A stretch of DNA of 64,000 nucleotides from Vibrio fluvialis (GCF_900460245.1 NZ_UHIP01000002.1:930001-994000), one strand, 5' to 3'; numbered from the stretch's first letter, positions 1 through 11,034 are shown. Notes: generated by a model not told the origin, from the sequence alone. Numbers and translations: made by a program.

Positions 1-638
<638 letters not shown>

Positions 639-929
639 TTATTCAACAATCGCTAATACGTCCGATTCAGACAGGATGAGATATTCACGCCCGTCCACTT
701 TTTCGGTTTTCACGCCATAACCATCGTTAAAGATGATCTGGTCGTTCACTTTGACTTCCAGCGCAGCGCGTTCGCCACTGTCGAGCAGACGGCCTTTACC
801 CACCGCCAGCACTTTGCCGCGGTTAGATTTTTGCGCAGATTTGGATGTCAGTACGATTCCGCCCTCAGATTTGTTTTCGACTTCGAGCCGTTCAACAATC
901 AATTTGTCATGTAAAGGACGAATGTTCAT
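639..929 (-). CDS. groS: Co-chaperonin GroES (10 kDa)
   Basis: Heptameric lid of the GroEL chamber, 96 residues, the normal family length. It begins [18 protein letters not shown] and keeps the mobile loop near residues 17-32 ([16 protein letters not shown]), here with GIVLT in place of the usual GIVLP-type tip, and the C-terminal [15 protein letters not shown]. The ATG at 929 follows a strong TAGGAGG site. It is the first gene of a groES-groEL operon driven by the heat-shock-type promoter at 1066-1094. Loss of the loop proline usual in GroES (Thr here) is a small oddity and may be typical of chromosome-II copies; I cannot check that. Confidence 0.97.
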   Translation of the reverse strand: MNIRPLHDKLIVERLEVENKSEGGIVLTSKSAQKSNRGKVLAVGKGRLLDSGERAALEVKVNDQIIFNDGYGVKTEKVDGREYLILSESDVLAIVE

Positions 930-1065
930 TGGGAGTGCCTCCTACTTAAAATCGCTAAATCGAAAATAAAAGACAAACGTATTGGGTCGCGTATGGCTGG
1001 AAGTTCCAGCGCCTGAAAGGAGAGCGAACCCAGATACGGTGGGGCATCACTGCCGCTCGACCATA

Positions 1066-1094
1066 TAAATAGGGTGAAAAAATCGAACTTCAAG
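1066..1094 (-). promoter_or_regulatory. Sigma-32 heat-shock promoter of groES-groEL
   Basis: On the minus strand CTTGAA (1089-1094) is followed after 14 bases by CCCTATTTA (1066-1074). This matches the sigma-32 consensus CTTGAA / CCCCATNT closely. It lies about 140 bases ahead of the groES start, leaving a leader of roughly 130 bases. Confidence 0.85.
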
Positions 1095-1169
1095 AGGGAA
1101 AAAATAAATTTTTTAAAATTTTTTTTGCCTGAATGCCGAGTGAAGGATGGAAGAAGGGCAGATGAAAGC

Positions 1170-1190
1170 ACGCCCCGCGAAGCAGGGCGT
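1170..1190 (-). terminator. Weak terminator hairpin after mgtE
   Basis: ACGCCC and GGGCGT arms close around a GC-rich loop just past the mgtE stop. The following minus-strand tract is only modestly T-rich (CTTTCATC), so intrinsic termination is likely weak. Confidence 0.5.
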
Positions 1191-1195
1191 CAGGA

Positions 1196-2545
1196 TTACA
1201 GCATGACCAGACTGGCGGTACCGAGGAAGGCGAAAAAGCCAACCACATCGGTCACGGTTGTCAGGATAACCGAACCGGCTAAAGCCGGGTCGAGCTTAAA
1301 CTTATCGAGGATGATAGGGATCAGCACGCCAAACAGCGCGGCGGTAATGATGTTCACCACGATGGCCAGCGAGATGGTGAAGCCAATCAGGGTGGATTGG
1401 AACCAAAGACCGGCCACTCCGCCGATGATCAGCGCCCACAACACTCCGTTGATGGCACCGATGCCCACCTCGTTTTTCAACAGCGCAAAGCGGTTACCTG
1501 TGGTGACCTGATTGAGCGCCATGGCGCGAACCATCAGTGTCAGTGTTTGGCTGCCGGCAATACCGCCCATTGAAGCCACGATGGGCATCAACACTGCCAG
1601 TGCAACCACTTGGGAAATGACGTTCTCAAACAGACCGATGGTCATCGACGCCAGAATCGCCGTCAGCAGATTGATCCCGAGCCACACGCCGCGGCGCTTG
1701 GAACTGCGTACAATCGGCGCGAACAGGTCGTCGCCTTCATCCATACCGGTACCGGCCATCAAACGCGATTCGTAGATTTCACGCTGGGTGCCCAAAGCAA
1801 ACTGCCAGTCGATTTCGCCAATGAGCGTGTCATCGTCGTTCACTACAGGCACCACAGGCAAGCTCGCGTGTTCCAGCGCTTCTACCGCATCGGAAAGTGA
1901 TTGATGGGCGTTAATCAGCACCAAATCTTCTTTCTTCAGCTCTTTAAGCTGAGTTGTGCCTTCGGCTTGCAGAATATCCGTAAAAGCGACCACACCGCGG
2001 AATTTCTTCGCCTTGTTGATGAGGTAGATGTACTGCGGCGATTCGAGGTGATATTTGTCGAGCAGGATCTTGGCGCGATTCACGCTGATACTGAACGGCA
2101 GGGTATACAGCTTACGATCTGCCCAGTGGCCGATTTCGTTATCTTCAAACTCATTGGCCTGGTCGTAAAGTTCCAACTCGTCGCGGCTGATTAAGCGCAG
2201 CGCTTCACTGACAATCTCATCTGGCAGCGAGTCTTCCCACTCAATCAGCGACAGGTTGTCCAGTTTCGCCAGCGTCAGCTTCAGCTCAATTTCGGACAGC
2301 GCTTTGATGATCGACACACGCACATCGGCACGCATTTCGGTCAGCACGTCAATGTGCATTTCCAGCGGCAGGCTGCGCCACATGCGGACACGATCATCGA
2401 CCGGGAACGCTTCCAGAATCAGCGCCAGTGAACCTTCATCCAGACCGTTGTCAACCATTTCGCCCAGCAGCGAGACCTGCTGGGCATCATCTTCCGCTTT
2501 CGCGAGCGCTTCGATTTGTTGGGATAAGTCCTGATACTCGCTCAA
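1196..2545 (-). CDS. mgtE: Magnesium transporter MgtE
   Basis: Inner-membrane Mg2+ channel/transporter, 449 residues, the usual family length. An acidic helical N domain (about residues 1-130) is followed by paired CBS domains (about 140-255) that sense cytoplasmic Mg2+, and then five membrane segments from about residue 285. The family signature GGIAGSQTLTLMVRAMAL sits in the membrane domain (about residues 330-347). The start is a TTG at 2543-2545 with GGAGT seven bases upstream; its bases overlap the TGA stop of the MscS-type gene (TTGA), implying translational coupling. The pairing of a Mg2+ transporter with a mechanosensitive channel suggests a shared role in ion homeostasis, but this is inference. 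Confidence 0.95.
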   Translation of the reverse strand: MSEYQDLSQQIEALAKAEDDAQQVSLLGEMVDNGLDEGSLALILEAFPVDDRVRMWRSLPLEMHIDVLTEMRADVRVSIIKALSEIELKLTLAKLDNLSLIEWEDSLPDEIVSEALRLISRDELELYDQANEFEDNEIGHWADRKLYTLPFSISVNRAKILLDKYHLESPQYIYLINKAKKFRGVVAFTDILQAEGTTQLKELKKEDLVLINAHQSLSDAVEALEHASLPVVPVVNDDDTLIGEIDWQFALGTQREIYESRLMAGTGMDEGDDLFAPIVRSSKRRGVWLGINLLTAILASMTIGLFENVISQVVALAVLMPIVASMGGIAGSQTLTLMVRAMALNQVTTGNRFALLKNEVGIGAINGVLWALIIGGVAGLWFQSTLIGFTISLAIVVNIITAALFGVLIPIILDKFKLDPALAGSVILTTVTDVVGFFAFLGTASLVML

Positions 2546-3117
2546 CGTTTAACTCCAATTGGTAACTGTTTTTTCTCGGGTTTCTTCACGGCTTTTCCCG
2601 GGGCTTTGTTAAGCACAATCACCGGACGGACAATAAACAGGTTATTGGGGTAAAGAATGCGGTTGCCATCGACCGTTTCCAGAACCACGTTCAGAAACGT
2701 CATGTCGGTAATTCTGCCTTCGACAAAGTTGGCGCCATCCACCACGCGTACCCACAAACCGATTCGGCAGTAATTCTGCACGAAGAGGGTGAAAAACGAG
2801 GTGACATTGCTCAGCAGAGACCAACTGGCAAATAAGCCGACGCCCAGCAGTGCAAAAATGGAGGAACCGACCACCAATAACCCACGTAATTCAATGCCCC
2901 ACAAGATCATAATGGCCATCAGCAGCATGATGAACAGCGCGGTTTTGATCAGCCAACGCGCCCGTTTGACGCGGTGCACATCGTCGCGGCCAATCACGGT
3001 CTTTTCAAACACACGAAGAGTGACCTTAGCCGCTTTAGGATAGATGAGCAGAATCAGCAGCGTTAACAGCCACTGATAATAATCTTGCATGACATTGAGT
3101 AAGGCGATGTAGTCCAT
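2542..3117 (-). CDS. Small MscS-family mechanosensitive channel
   Basis: Predicted inner-membrane channel of the MscS superfamily, about 191 residues from the ATG at 3117, so shorter than E. coli MscS (286). It has three hydrophobic segments (about residues 14-30, 58-78 and 80-110), then the beta-domain signature region reading RIGLWVRVVDGANFVEGRITDMTFLNVVLETVDG and the family's NNLFIVRPV. The large C-terminal alpha/beta vestibule is largely missing; the protein ends in a basic Lys/Pro tail. A TTG further upstream (3198) would add 27 polar residues but has no ribosome site, and the ATG itself has only a weak one. Its stop overlaps the mgtE start by four bases. Confidence 0.85.
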   Translation of the reverse strand: MDYIALLNVMQDYYQWLLTLLILLIYPKAAKVTLRVFEKTVIGRDDVHRVKRARWLIKTALFIMLLMAIMILWGIELRGLLVVGSSIFALLGVGLFASWSLLSNVTSFFTLFVQNYCRIGLWVRVVDGANFVEGRITDMTFLNVVLETVDGNRILYPNNLFIVRPVIVLNKAPGKAVKKPEKKQLPIGVKR

Positions 3118-3338
3118 AGCACATTGAGAAACAGGGTTTTGTTCAAAATAACTGAACTGTGATGAATTACAACCGTATTTCTGTGACAAAAAAGGCAAGC
3201 GCTGCTTTCCGCAGCAGCCTGATTACAAAATGGTTTACTCTGGAATCAGCTCTTCGTCTTAAGGCTCTTTTAAACGCACAACCTTGGTGCGATATCGATA
3301 GGATTAATAATAATTAGAACGAAGCAATCAAGTTCATA

Positions 3339-3354
3339 TGTGATAAGTGTCACT
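3339..3354 (+). promoter_or_regulatory. Putative CRP-cAMP site upstream of chemoreceptor
   Basis: TGTGATAAGTGTCACT fits TGTGA-N6-TCACA at nine of ten core bases. It ends 84 bases before the chemoreceptor start, in range for activation. The opposite gene is about 220 bases away, so the chemoreceptor is the likely target. Confidence 0.6.
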
Positions 3355-3438
3355 AAACCATCGCCTGCTCTGCCTGCGCGGAGTGAATTGGGCTAAACCT
3401 TAGCATGAGCGGGAATCGATCATGCAAGGGATGGACGG

Positions 3439-5796
3439 ATGAAATTACGCAGCAAAATGTTTATCAGCTATGTGGTGGTGGCGGTAGTGTTTACCGCGGT
3501 GAGTTGCATCGCATTGGGATGGTTGGTGTATAAAGACGCCTCAGAAGCATTGGCTACCTCCGCGAAAGAGCGTCTGGTTATTTCTCGTAATGAATCGGCC
3601 TCGCAGATTGAGCGTTATTTCGATACGGTCGCCTCACAGGCGCAGAATATGTCTCACGATCTGAGTATTCTGGCGGCAGTGAAAGGTTTTACTCAAGCCT
3701 TTATGGATTATCCCGTCCGTCCTGATGACAATGAAGCGCTGCGTAACTACTACCTCAATGAATTCGCGGGGCGTTACCACGACATCAACACCATCGACAG
3801 CATCAGCGCAGACAACTTGTTTGGCAAGGTGTCTGACCGTGCCAAAACGCTGCAAAACCAGTATATCGCACTCAACCCCAATCCTCTGGGCAGTAAAGAT
3901 AAGCTGGTTTCAGGCGAGCAGGGCGGTGAGTACGATGCGCTGCATCAAACCTATCATCCCTATTTCACCGATTTTATTAAGAACTTTGGTTTTTACGACG
4001 TATTCCTGGTCGATGCGAAAAGCGGTTATGTGGTTTACAGCGCCTACAAAGAACTCGATTTCGCGACGTCACTTAAATCAGGCCCTTATAAAGACAGCGG
4101 CCTGGCGGATGCTTACCGCGGCGCAATGAAGCTCACTTCCGGCAGTTTCTTCACCGATTTCAAACCTTACACTCCTTCTTACGAAGCGCAGGCTGCGTTT
4201 GTCAGCGCGCCAATTCGTGATAACGGTGAAACCGTCGGTGTGTTGATCATGCAGATGCCGCTTGATGTGATTAACGGCATCATGACCCACAGCCAGAATT
4301 GGAAAAAGTCAGGTTTAGGTGAGTCGGGCGAAACCTATCTTGTGGGGAGTGATAAGCTGATGCGCTCTAATTCCCGCTTTGTGCTGGAAGATAAAGCGGG
4401 TTATCTGGCGCTGATGAAAGAGTTGGGCACCGATAGCGCGACACTGGCCAAAATGGACGCGCTCTCGACGTCGATTGGTTTGCAGTCCGTGAATTCGGAC
4501 GCGGTGGCGAGAGGTTTAGCCGGCGAAACAGGCTTTGAACTGATACGAGATTACCGCAATATTCCGGTGCTTTCAGCTTACATGCCGCTGAATCTGCACG
4601 GTTTGCAGTGGGTACTGCTTAGTGAAATTGATGAGTCGGAAGCGATGACGTTTCTGACCACGCTGAAGTTGCACATCAAAAACTCGGTGCTGTTTATGCT
4701 GCTGCCCGCCATCCTGATTGGTCTTGGCATCGGCTGGATGATGTCGCGTTCGATTCTCGCTCCGCTCAATCACATGCTGCAAGCGGTTAAACAGCTGGGT
4801 TCGGGATCGGGCGATTTACGTTACCGACTGGAAGAGAAAGGTAACGATGAAGTGACGGAGCTGTCGCGCAGCTTTAACGCTTTTATCGATCACCTGGATG
4901 CCACGTTCTCGACGTTGCTTGGTTCGATAAAACGTATGGAGCCGATGTCGCAGGATGTGAACGATGTCAACGTGAAGCTGACCAAGGCGTCAAACTCGAT
5001 GCATCATCAGTCGCAGCAGGTGCAGGATCAGATGACGCATTCTGCGGAAATCAGCCAACTGGTGAGTGGCGAACTGGAAGGGATTCAGCAGGCATCAGGG
5101 GCGACGGTGAAAGTACTGGGTTCCGGACGTGCATCGGTGGTTGAAACGGTGTCGCAAATGGATCAGCTCAGCAGCGATTTGTCGCTGGTGGCGCAGGCGG
5201 TAAGCAACCTCACTGTCGATGCAGAGAAAATTCGTCAGGTGATTGTGGTGATCAACGACATCGCCGAACAAACCAACCTGCTGGCGCTCAATGCTGCCAT
5301 CGAAGCGGCGCGCGCTGGTGAACAGGGCCGGGGTTTTGCTGTGGTGGCTGATGAAGTGCGCAATCTGTCGGTCAAAACCCGCGCCTCGACCGACAGCGTC
5401 AGTGAACTGATTGGTGCCATCCGCACCAGTACTCAACGGGTTGAGAATGTGATGAGCGACAGTCTTGAATCGGCGACCGCGTGTGCTGAACGAGTCAACA
5501 ACGCGCAGGATACTTGGCACCAGGTTGAAGAGGCGATTGCTAATATCTCATTGCATGTCGAGAAGATTGGCGGCGCGATCAGCGAGCAGGATCAGCAGTT
5601 GAATGTCGTCTCCAGTCACTTCTCGCACATGGATCAACAGTTCGATGTGATCCAGCAAGCAATAGAAGAGAGTGCGCTGATTGGGGAAGATATCGACAAG
5701 ATGGGCACCAAGTTACAGTCATTCGCCAGCCTGTTCCAGGTGACGAACGACGACTTTGCTACTGCGCGCCGTGCAAAAGTGCGTAACGAAGGATAA
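3439..5796 (+). CDS. Methyl-accepting chemotaxis protein with large periplasmic domain
   Basis: Transmembrane chemoreceptor, 785 residues. TM1 is at about residues 8-30, followed by a roughly 380-residue periplasmic sensor (about 31-412) whose size suits a double-Cache fold, then TM2 (about 413-436), a HAMP domain (about 437-490) and a coiled-coil signalling domain (about 530-760). The kinase-contact tip [20 protein letters not shown] begins near residue 609. Ligand unknown; the sensor lacks an obvious dCache amino-acid motif by eye. The ATG follows GGATGGACGG. A CRP-like site lies upstream, so expression may respond to carbon supply. The gene stands alone and converges on the MarR-type regulator. 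Confidence 0.95.
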   Translation: MKLRSKMFISYVVVAVVFTAVSCIALGWLVYKDASEALATSAKERLVISRNESASQIERYFDTVASQAQNMSHDLSILAAVKGFTQAFMDYPVRPDDNEALRNYYLNEFAGRYHDINTIDSISADNLFGKVSDRAKTLQNQYIALNPNPLGSKDKLVSGEQGGEYDALHQTYHPYFTDFIKNFGFYDVFLVDAKSGYVVYSAYKELDFATSLKSGPYKDSGLADAYRGAMKLTSGSFFTDFKPYTPSYEAQAAFVSAPIRDNGETVGVLIMQMPLDVINGIMTHSQNWKKSGLGESGETYLVGSDKLMRSNSRFVLEDKAGYLALMKELGTDSATLAKMDALSTSIGLQSVNSDAVARGLAGETGFELIRDYRNIPVLSAYMPLNLHGLQWVLLSEIDESEAMTFLTTLKLHIKNSVLFMLLPAILIGLGIGWMMSRSILAPLNHMLQAVKQLGSGSGDLRYRLEEKGNDEVTELSRSFNAFIDHLDATFSTLLGSIKRMEPMSQDVNDVNVKLTKASNSMHHQSQQVQDQMTHSAEISQLVSGELEGIQQASGATVKVLGSGRASVVETVSQMDQLSSDLSLVAQAVSNLTVDAEKIRQVIVVINDIAEQTNLLALNAAIEAARAGEQGRGFAVVADEVRNLSVKTRASTDSVSELIGAIRTSTQRVENVMSDSLESATACAERVNNAQDTWHQVEEAIANISLHVEKIGGAISEQDQQLNVVSSHFSHMDQQFDVIQQAIEESALIGEDIDKMGTKLQSFASLFQVTNDDFATARRAKVRNEG

Positions 5797-5816
5797 GGTT
5801 CCTTATTCGCACTGTG

Positions 5817-6305
5817 TCAGGAGAGGTTGAACGGTTCCGTGTCGATAGCCAGTAGTAGCGGCTCGACCGCAACGTCAGCCTCCGGCGCATTCATCATGCG
5901 TGACAGGCGTTGCAGTGACGACAGCAGCAGCGTCTGCTCCCAGGCATCCAGCGCTTGAAATCGTTGAACAAAATCATCCTGCAACAATTGCGGTGCTTGT
6001 GACAAAATCTGTGCTCCCAAAGCCGTCAGTTTGGCGTGCACTTTACGTTTGTCGATGGTGTCACGCTCACGCACAACCAGTTCGCGTTTTTCCAAGCGAT
6101 CGAGAATGCTGGTGGCCGTTGCCTGACTCATGTTGGTGGCGACGGACAGTTGACGAATCGTCATGCTTGGCGCGGCTTTGATGGCTCTCATGAGCAGCAA
6201 CTGCGGGCTGGTGAGACCATAATCTTTGTTGAGCTTTTTAGAATGCAGATCGATGGCGCGAATGATCTGGCGAATTGAGACTAATACTTCCTCGTGAATA
6301 TCCAA
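5817..6305 (-). CDS. MarR-family transcriptional regulator, last gene of the proVWX locus
   Basis: DNA-binding dimeric repressor of the MarR family, about 162 residues from the TTG at 6303-6305, chosen because GGAG lies six bases upstream; a GTG at 6345 is possible but lacks a site. The winged helix spans about residues 35-100 with the recognition region MTIRQLSVATNMSQATATSILDRLEKRELV and the wing RERDTIDKRKVHAKLT. It sits 60 bases behind proX on the same strand, so it is probably co-transcribed with the osmolyte transporter. Vibrio MarR regulators such as CosR control compatible-solute genes; whether this is such a protein is inference. Confidence 0.88.
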   Translation of the reverse strand: MDIHEEVLVSIRQIIRAIDLHSKKLNKDYGLTSPQLLLMRAIKAAPSMTIRQLSVATNMSQATATSILDRLEKRELVVRERDTIDKRKVHAKLTALGAQILSQAPQLLQDDFVQRFQALDAWEQTLLLSSLQRLSRMMNAPEADVAVEPLLLAIDTEPFNLS

Positions 6306-6366
6306 GTCATCCTCCGTGCGGAAAATGAGGCGGCGTGTTTGCAGCACACCGCCTTATCCGTAGTTA

Positions 6367-7371
6367 TTATTGGGCGGCTTGTTTTGCAGTGGCGATCCAG
6401 GAATCAAACAGTTTCTGGTGCGCTTTGATCCAGCCGTTGGCATGCGCCTCGATGTCTTTTTCAGAGTTGTGTCCCTGACTCATCATCATATTTTCGGCAC
6501 TGACATCATTGATGTTGAGTTTCATGATTTCAAACAGTTTGGCCGCGGCCGGGTTTTGCTCAGCAAATTGTTTGTTGGCGACGATTTTCATCGAGTTCAT
6601 CTGGAAGCCATAGTTTTTGCCGTTTGGCAGCGTGGTATCGACATCTTTACGATCGCCCGGTAACGCTGAGAATGGCACTTCCAACCACACCACATCTTTA
6701 CCCGGAACTAAAACGCCACTTACCCAGTAAGGTGTCCAGGTGTAGTACAAAATGGAGTCGCCTTTTTTGTAGCGCGAGATGGTATCAGCGATGATCGCCG
6801 CGTAGTTACCCTGATTGTGGGTGACAGTGTCACGTAAGCCAAAAGCATCCATCTGATGTTCAATCACGCTTTCACAACCCCACCCAGGGTTACAACCGGT
6901 CAAATCGGCTTTGCCATCGTCGTTGGCATCAAACAGTTTGGCGATTTTAGGATCTTTCAACTGATCAATATTGGTGATGTGATACTTATCGGCGGTCTTT
7001 TTATCAATCAGATAGCCCTGCGCGGCACCGGAAATGTAATCCCCTTTGCGATAGAATTTGTCGTCACCGCCGGCGGCGATGTACTTGCCTTCATGCAGTG
7101 GCGCCCAGTTCACCGCCAGATAAGTGGCATCTCCCTCGCTGATGGAGGTGTAGCCCACGTTGTAGTCGACTTCTTTGGTGGGTAGTACGGTGTAACCTAG
7201 CGCTTCCATCGCTTTGTTGACGATCAGCGTTTGGAACGTCTCTTCAGCCACTGTCGACTGAACAGGTTGCACTGTAATACCGTCACCCGGCAACTTGGCC
7301 CAAGCGGGGGCTGAGAGCGTTGCACCTGCCACAAGTCCTGTGGTGAGCATCGTCTTCCATGCTACGTTCAT
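6367..7371 (-). CDS. proX: Glycine betaine/proline ABC transporter substrate-binding protein ProX
   Basis: Periplasmic binding protein for glycine betaine and proline betaine, 334 residues. A signal peptide with cleavage after APAWA (about residue 25) precedes [22 protein letters not shown], close to E. coli ProX. Two cysteines in the [10 protein letters not shown] segment are placed like the ProX disulphide, and aromatic residues in YYTWTPYW and NWAPLHEG would form the betaine cage. The start overlaps the proW stop by four bases (ATGA), so it is translationally coupled. Delivers ligand to ProW/ProV. Confidence 0.95.
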   Translation of the reverse strand: MNVAWKTMLTTGLVAGATLSAPAWAKLPGDGITVQPVQSTVAEETFQTLIVNKAMEALGYTVLPTKEVDYNVGYTSISEGDATYLAVNWAPLHEGKYIAAGGDDKFYRKGDYISGAAQGYLIDKKTADKYHITNIDQLKDPKIAKLFDANDDGKADLTGCNPGWGCESVIEHQMDAFGLRDTVTHNQGNYAAIIADTISRYKKGDSILYYTWTPYWVSGVLVPGKDVVWLEVPFSALPGDRKDVDTTLPNGKNYGFQMNSMKIVANKQFAEQNPAAAKLFEIMKLNINDVSAENMMMSQGHNSEKDIEAHANGWIKAHQKLFDSWIATAKQAAQ

Positions 7372-8474
7372 TTCTGTTCTCCTAGTTTTTTATTACCTTC
7401 GGTGTGTGTGAATTTCAGTTTCAGTTGATACACGAGTGAGGCGGGGCCTTTCTCGTACCAATGGGTTTTCTTATCTCGGCTATTCGCGCCGATGGTCTGA
7501 GTAATGCGGTCAAGCAGAATAGCTAAAATCACGATGCCCAAACCACCCACGGCGGCAAGTCCCATATCCAGTCGGCCAATGCCGCGCAGCACCATCTGAC
7601 CTAAACCGCCTACGGCGATCATTGAAGCAATCACCACCATCGACAGTGACAGCATCAGTGTCTGGTTGACGCCCGCCATAATGGTTGGCATCGCCAGCGG
7701 CAATTGAATGCGATACAGCATCTGCTTCGGGCTGGCGCCAAATGCGTGGCCTGCTTCGATCAGTTCTTCCGGCACCTGCTGGATCCCCAAAATGGTCAGG
7801 CGCACAATCGGTGGCAGAGCGAAGATGATGGTCACGACCACGCCCGGTACATTACCGATACCAAACAACATGACGATAGGCACCAAGTAAACGAAGGCTG
7901 GGGTGGTTTGCATCGCATCGAGTATGGGTCTGACAATTTTGGCCGCGGTATCACTGCGCGCCAGCCAGATGCCGAGTGGCAAACCGATGAGCAGACAGAA
8001 AAAGACCGACGTCATTACCAGTGCCAGTGTGACCATGGCTTGGTCCCAGGCACCAATCAGGCCTATCACCAGCAACGAGCAAAATGACGCAATCCCCATG
8101 CGCGACCCCGCCAGTTGCCAGGCGAGCAAAAAGAGGATCAGCAGCATGATCGGGGCTGGCGTAGAGACCAGTGCGGTCTGAAATGAGCTGAGAATGAAAT
8201 CGATCGGTAAGCGAATCGCCTGAAACACCGGGCGACCGTGGGTCACCAGCCAGTTGAGAGCGGTTTCCACCCAGCTATCAAAGGGCAGAATGGCGTCTTT
8301 GAAGGGGTGCATCCAATCAAAAGGGACGTCCGTTGGTGCGGTGTTGAGCCAGTCGTTGCCGGCGGTTGCCGCATCGCTACCTGTTGACCAAGGGTCGGCC
8401 GTGGTTGTCGTTTGTGCTGCAGCGCCCCACGGGTCTGCGGGTTGCGCCGCTGAAACCGTTGTTTCCGTTGTCAT
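7368..8474 (-). CDS. proW: Glycine betaine/proline ABC transporter permease ProW
   Basis: Inner-membrane permease, 368 residues. The first 60-70 residues are soluble and rich in Thr, Ala, Asp and Gln with repeated DPW motifs, an extension also seen in enterobacterial ProW. Several transmembrane helices follow from about residue 95. The ABC permease EAA loop lies around [33 protein letters not shown], which contacts ProV. The start is an ATG with GGAAAG upstream, 52 bases after proV. Works with ProV and ProX in high-affinity osmoprotectant import. Confidence 0.95.
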   Translation of the reverse strand: MTTETTVSAAQPADPWGAAAQTTTTADPWSTGSDAATAGNDWLNTAPTDVPFDWMHPFKDAILPFDSWVETALNWLVTHGRPVFQAIRLPIDFILSSFQTALVSTPAPIMLLILFLLAWQLAGSRMGIASFCSLLVIGLIGAWDQAMVTLALVMTSVFFCLLIGLPLGIWLARSDTAAKIVRPILDAMQTTPAFVYLVPIVMLFGIGNVPGVVVTIIFALPPIVRLTILGIQQVPEELIEAGHAFGASPKQMLYRIQLPLAMPTIMAGVNQTLMLSLSMVVIASMIAVGGLGQMVLRGIGRLDMGLAAVGGLGIVILAILLDRITQTIGANSRDKKTHWYEKGPASLVYQLKLKFTHTEGNKKLGEQK

Positions 8475-8526
8475 GATTCTTTCCTGTTTTCCAATAGGGT
8501 TTAACTACGCGCTTTCTGAGCGGTGG

Positions 8527-9717
8527 TTATTCGCGATCGAGTGTTTGTAACAAGCGGGTCTTAGTGATCACGCCGTAGTAGCGTCCGTCATCATCGACCA
8601 CCGGCACGGAATAAGGCACTTGTGCGACCTGGCCAATTAAGTCTCCGACCGAAACGTCGGGCGAGATGGTGACGGTGTCTGCCAGCAGAGCGCTACTCAG
8701 GGAGCGTTGTTCACGTTTTGCCTCTTTGAGTGAATCGAGCGAGACAATACCGGTGTATTTGTTGGCGCGATCCACCACGATGCCGAACTCACGGTCGTTA
8801 TCGAGCAGCATTTGCATGGCGGCTGCCGGACCGTCGTTGTCGTGCTTTTTGAACACGGCGGCGGGGTTCTTGCGGGCAATGTCTTTGGCACAGAACACAC
8901 TGGCGACGTTCACGCCACGGAAGAAAGAGCTGACGTAGTCATTGGCGGGCTGATGCAGGATTTCATCGGGTGTGCCGACCTGAACCACCACACCATCTTG
9001 CATGATCGCAATCCGATCGCCGATGCGCATTGCTTCGTCCAAATCGTGGGAGATGAACACGATGGTCCGTTTGTCGTCATTTTGCAGACGAATCAGTTCA
9101 TCCTGCATTTCGGTTCGAATTAGCGGGTCGAGGGCGGAGAAAGCCTCGTCCATCAGCAAAATGTCCGGATCGTTAGTCAGCGCACGCGCAAGACCGACCC
9201 GCTGTTTCATCCCGCCGGACAGCTCGTCCGGATAGGATTCGCAATAGGCATCGAGCCCAACGCGCTCCAGCGCCGCTTTTGCCGTCTGATGACGTTGCGC
9301 TTCCGGCACGCCAGCCAGTTCCAGACCAAACGCAGTGTTTTCAATCACGGTCATGTGCGGCATCAGCGCAAAGTTCTGAAACACCATCGAAATGTTTTGA
9401 CGACGAACTTCTCGCAGCTCGTGATCGGAGATATGGGCGATATCGCTGCCTTTGAGCAGAACGCTGCCTCGGGTAGGCTCGATAAGACGATTGAGCAGCC
9501 GCACCAGAGTCGATTTTCCTGAGCCGGACAGACCCATGATGACGAAGATTTCCCCTTCGTTGATCGACAGTGATACGTCTTTAACCCCCACGGTCAGGCC
9601 GGTTTGCTCAAAAATCTGATCTTTATTGAGCCCTTGTTCGATGAGAGTAAAGGCGTCCTCGGGTGTCTCTCCAAACACTTTAAAGAGGTTCTTCACTTCA
9701 AGCATAGTTGACATCAT
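8527..9717 (-). CDS. proV: Glycine betaine/proline ABC transporter ATP-binding protein ProV
   Basis: Cytoplasmic ATPase of the ProU-type importer, 396 residues. Walker [10 protein letters not shown] is near residues 62-70; the signature [15 protein letters not shown] and Walker [13 protein letters not shown] follow; the H-loop is [13 protein letters not shown] pair fills about residues 280-396, the region that senses ionic strength in OpuA-type ATPases. First gene of proV-proW-proX-marR. The start could be any of three closely spaced Met codons; GGATG lies ahead of the first. Upstream 260 bases are AT-rich, as usual for osmotically controlled, H-NS-silenced promoters, though no operator was recognised. 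Confidence 0.96.
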   Translation of the reverse strand: MMSTMLEVKNLFKVFGETPEDAFTLIEQGLNKDQIFEQTGLTVGVKDVSLSINEGEIFVIMGLSGSGKSTLVRLLNRLIEPTRGSVLLKGSDIAHISDHELREVRRQNISMVFQNFALMPHMTVIENTAFGLELAGVPEAQRHQTAKAALERVGLDAYCESYPDELSGGMKQRVGLARALTNDPDILLMDEAFSALDPLIRTEMQDELIRLQNDDKRTIVFISHDLDEAMRIGDRIAIMQDGVVVQVGTPDEILHQPANDYVSSFFRGVNVASVFCAKDIARKNPAAVFKKHDNDGPAAAMQMLLDNDREFGIVVDRANKYTGIVSLDSLKEAKREQRSLSSALLADTVTISPDVSVGDLIGQVAQVPYSVPVVDDDGRYYGVITKTRLLQTLDRE

Positions 9718-9883
9718 TTACATCCTTTGTTGTCGTCTAATTGTTGAGACGATAAATTGCAAATATTAATAGTACACTAAACATTAATCTGACGATTATC
9801 AAGCTGCTATTACCGTTATCTATAGCGAATTTATGATTAATTTGTTGATTTTAATGAAAAATAAAAATAGCAAAAAATTCACA

Positions 9884-9889
9884 TATAAT
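9884..9889 (+). promoter_or_regulatory. Possible -10 box for the TPR membrane protein gene
   Basis: TATAAT lies 90 bases ahead of the GTG start in a very AT-rich stretch. No convincing -35 element is seen at 16-18 bases, so this is only a candidate. Confidence 0.3.
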
Positions 9890-9978
9890 TTGAGTTAGAA
9901 TGTTTCGTATTGGTTTTAATATGGCAAGGCGAATTAGAAATACGTTGCCGTTGAGAAGAGACAAAAGAGGAGTGATAC

Positions 9979-10857
9979 GTGCAGAAAATTTGGTTGGTAG
10001 TCGGAGGTTTGCTGACGATAGTGGCGGCAAATGTATGGGCGGCGTCGGAATCGCAAGGCGCAGATAAAACGCCGGCGTATTCAGAAACGGCGGTGCTCGA
10101 TCGCCCTTTGATGGAGCGCTACATATTAGATGAATTGAAATCATTGCGTCAGGACCAACAAGACCTTGAGCGCAGAGTCACGGTGCAGATCACGGACCGT
10201 GAACTTGCGGTAGCGGACAAATCGATGAACTACGCCAACGTGACGGTAACCTATTTCTTCTACATCATTGCTGGCGTCGCGTCGTTAGTTGCGCTGGTGG
10301 GGTGGCAATCGCTGCGCGAGGTCAAACACAACACGCGTGAAATGGCCGACAAGCGGCTCAACAAAATTGCGATGGAATATGAGAAGAAATTTGTTGCGCT
10401 GGAGCGGGATCTGAAACGTAAGACACGCATCATCACCGAAAACAACCGCGAAATCGAAATCATCAACGAAATTCACAACTTATGGCTGCGCGCCCAAAGT
10501 GTGCAAACGGCGGATCAACGCATCGAAGTGTACGATGAAATTCTCAAAATTCGCCCGGGCGATTTGGAAGCGTTGACTTATAAAGCTGATGCGGCGATGG
10601 AAATCCGCGAGTACCACTGGGCGATGAGCCTGTGTAACCGAGTGTTGGAGCTGGATGAAAGCAATGGCCCGGCGCTGTACCAACGGGCGTGTGCGTATGC
10701 CCGTTTAGGGGCGGAAGAGCAGGCGTTGGAGGACATTCAGCGTGCGATTGATACCAGCCCGTCGCTACGTGATTTGGTTGCGGATGAAGCGGATTTTGAG
10801 TCTTTATACGGCAACAAAAAATTCGATCTTTTGGTCAGCGGTTCACAAACAGAATGA
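9979..10857 (+). CDS. Membrane-anchored TPR-repeat protein of unknown function
   Basis: No named family recognised; 292 residues. It starts at GTG with AGAGGAG upstream. A signal peptide (about residues 1-21, ending VWA) is followed by an exported helical segment with a QDQQDLERRV coiled coil, a single transmembrane helix (about 90-109), a charged coiled coil (about 110-165, rich in Lys/Arg/Glu), and two or three TPR-like repeats (about 170-270; for example ALYQRACAYARLGAEEQALEDIQRAID). Topology by eye puts the TPR part in the cytoplasm. It lies 177 bases ahead of speA on the same strand with no terminator recognised between them. A scaffolding or sensing role is possible but not shown. Confidence 0.8.
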   Translation: MQKIWLVVGGLLTIVAANVWAASESQGADKTPAYSETAVLDRPLMERYILDELKSLRQDQQDLERRVTVQITDRELAVADKSMNYANVTVTYFFYIIAGVASLVALVGWQSLREVKHNTREMADKRLNKIAMEYEKKFVALERDLKRKTRIITENNREIEIINEIHNLWLRAQSVQTADQRIEVYDEILKIRPGDLEALTYKADAAMEIREYHWAMSLCNRVLELDESNGPALYQRACAYARLGAEEQALEDIQRAIDTSPSLRDLVADEADFESLYGNKKFDLLVSGSQTE

Positions 10858-11034
10858 ATGGTTTACACAGAAATTTGAAAAGTTATGTGTGATAACCAAC
10901 ACTTGTCCTAACGACAAATTATTATCATTAGACACACCCGGGGTTTTCACCGATAAAGCGCGTGACATCAAGGGTGTCAGGCGTGGTTTCGGTCCCGGAG
11001 CCACTACATTCTCTTTGTTCTTGCGAGATATGAT

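Noticed and set aside
926..1171. Minus-strand frame covering the groES promoter
   Set aside because: It spans the sigma-32 promoter and leader and encodes no recognisable protein.
10885..10900. CRP site upstream of speA (TGTGATAACCAACACT)
   Set aside because: Only one good half-site; second half matches three of five bases.
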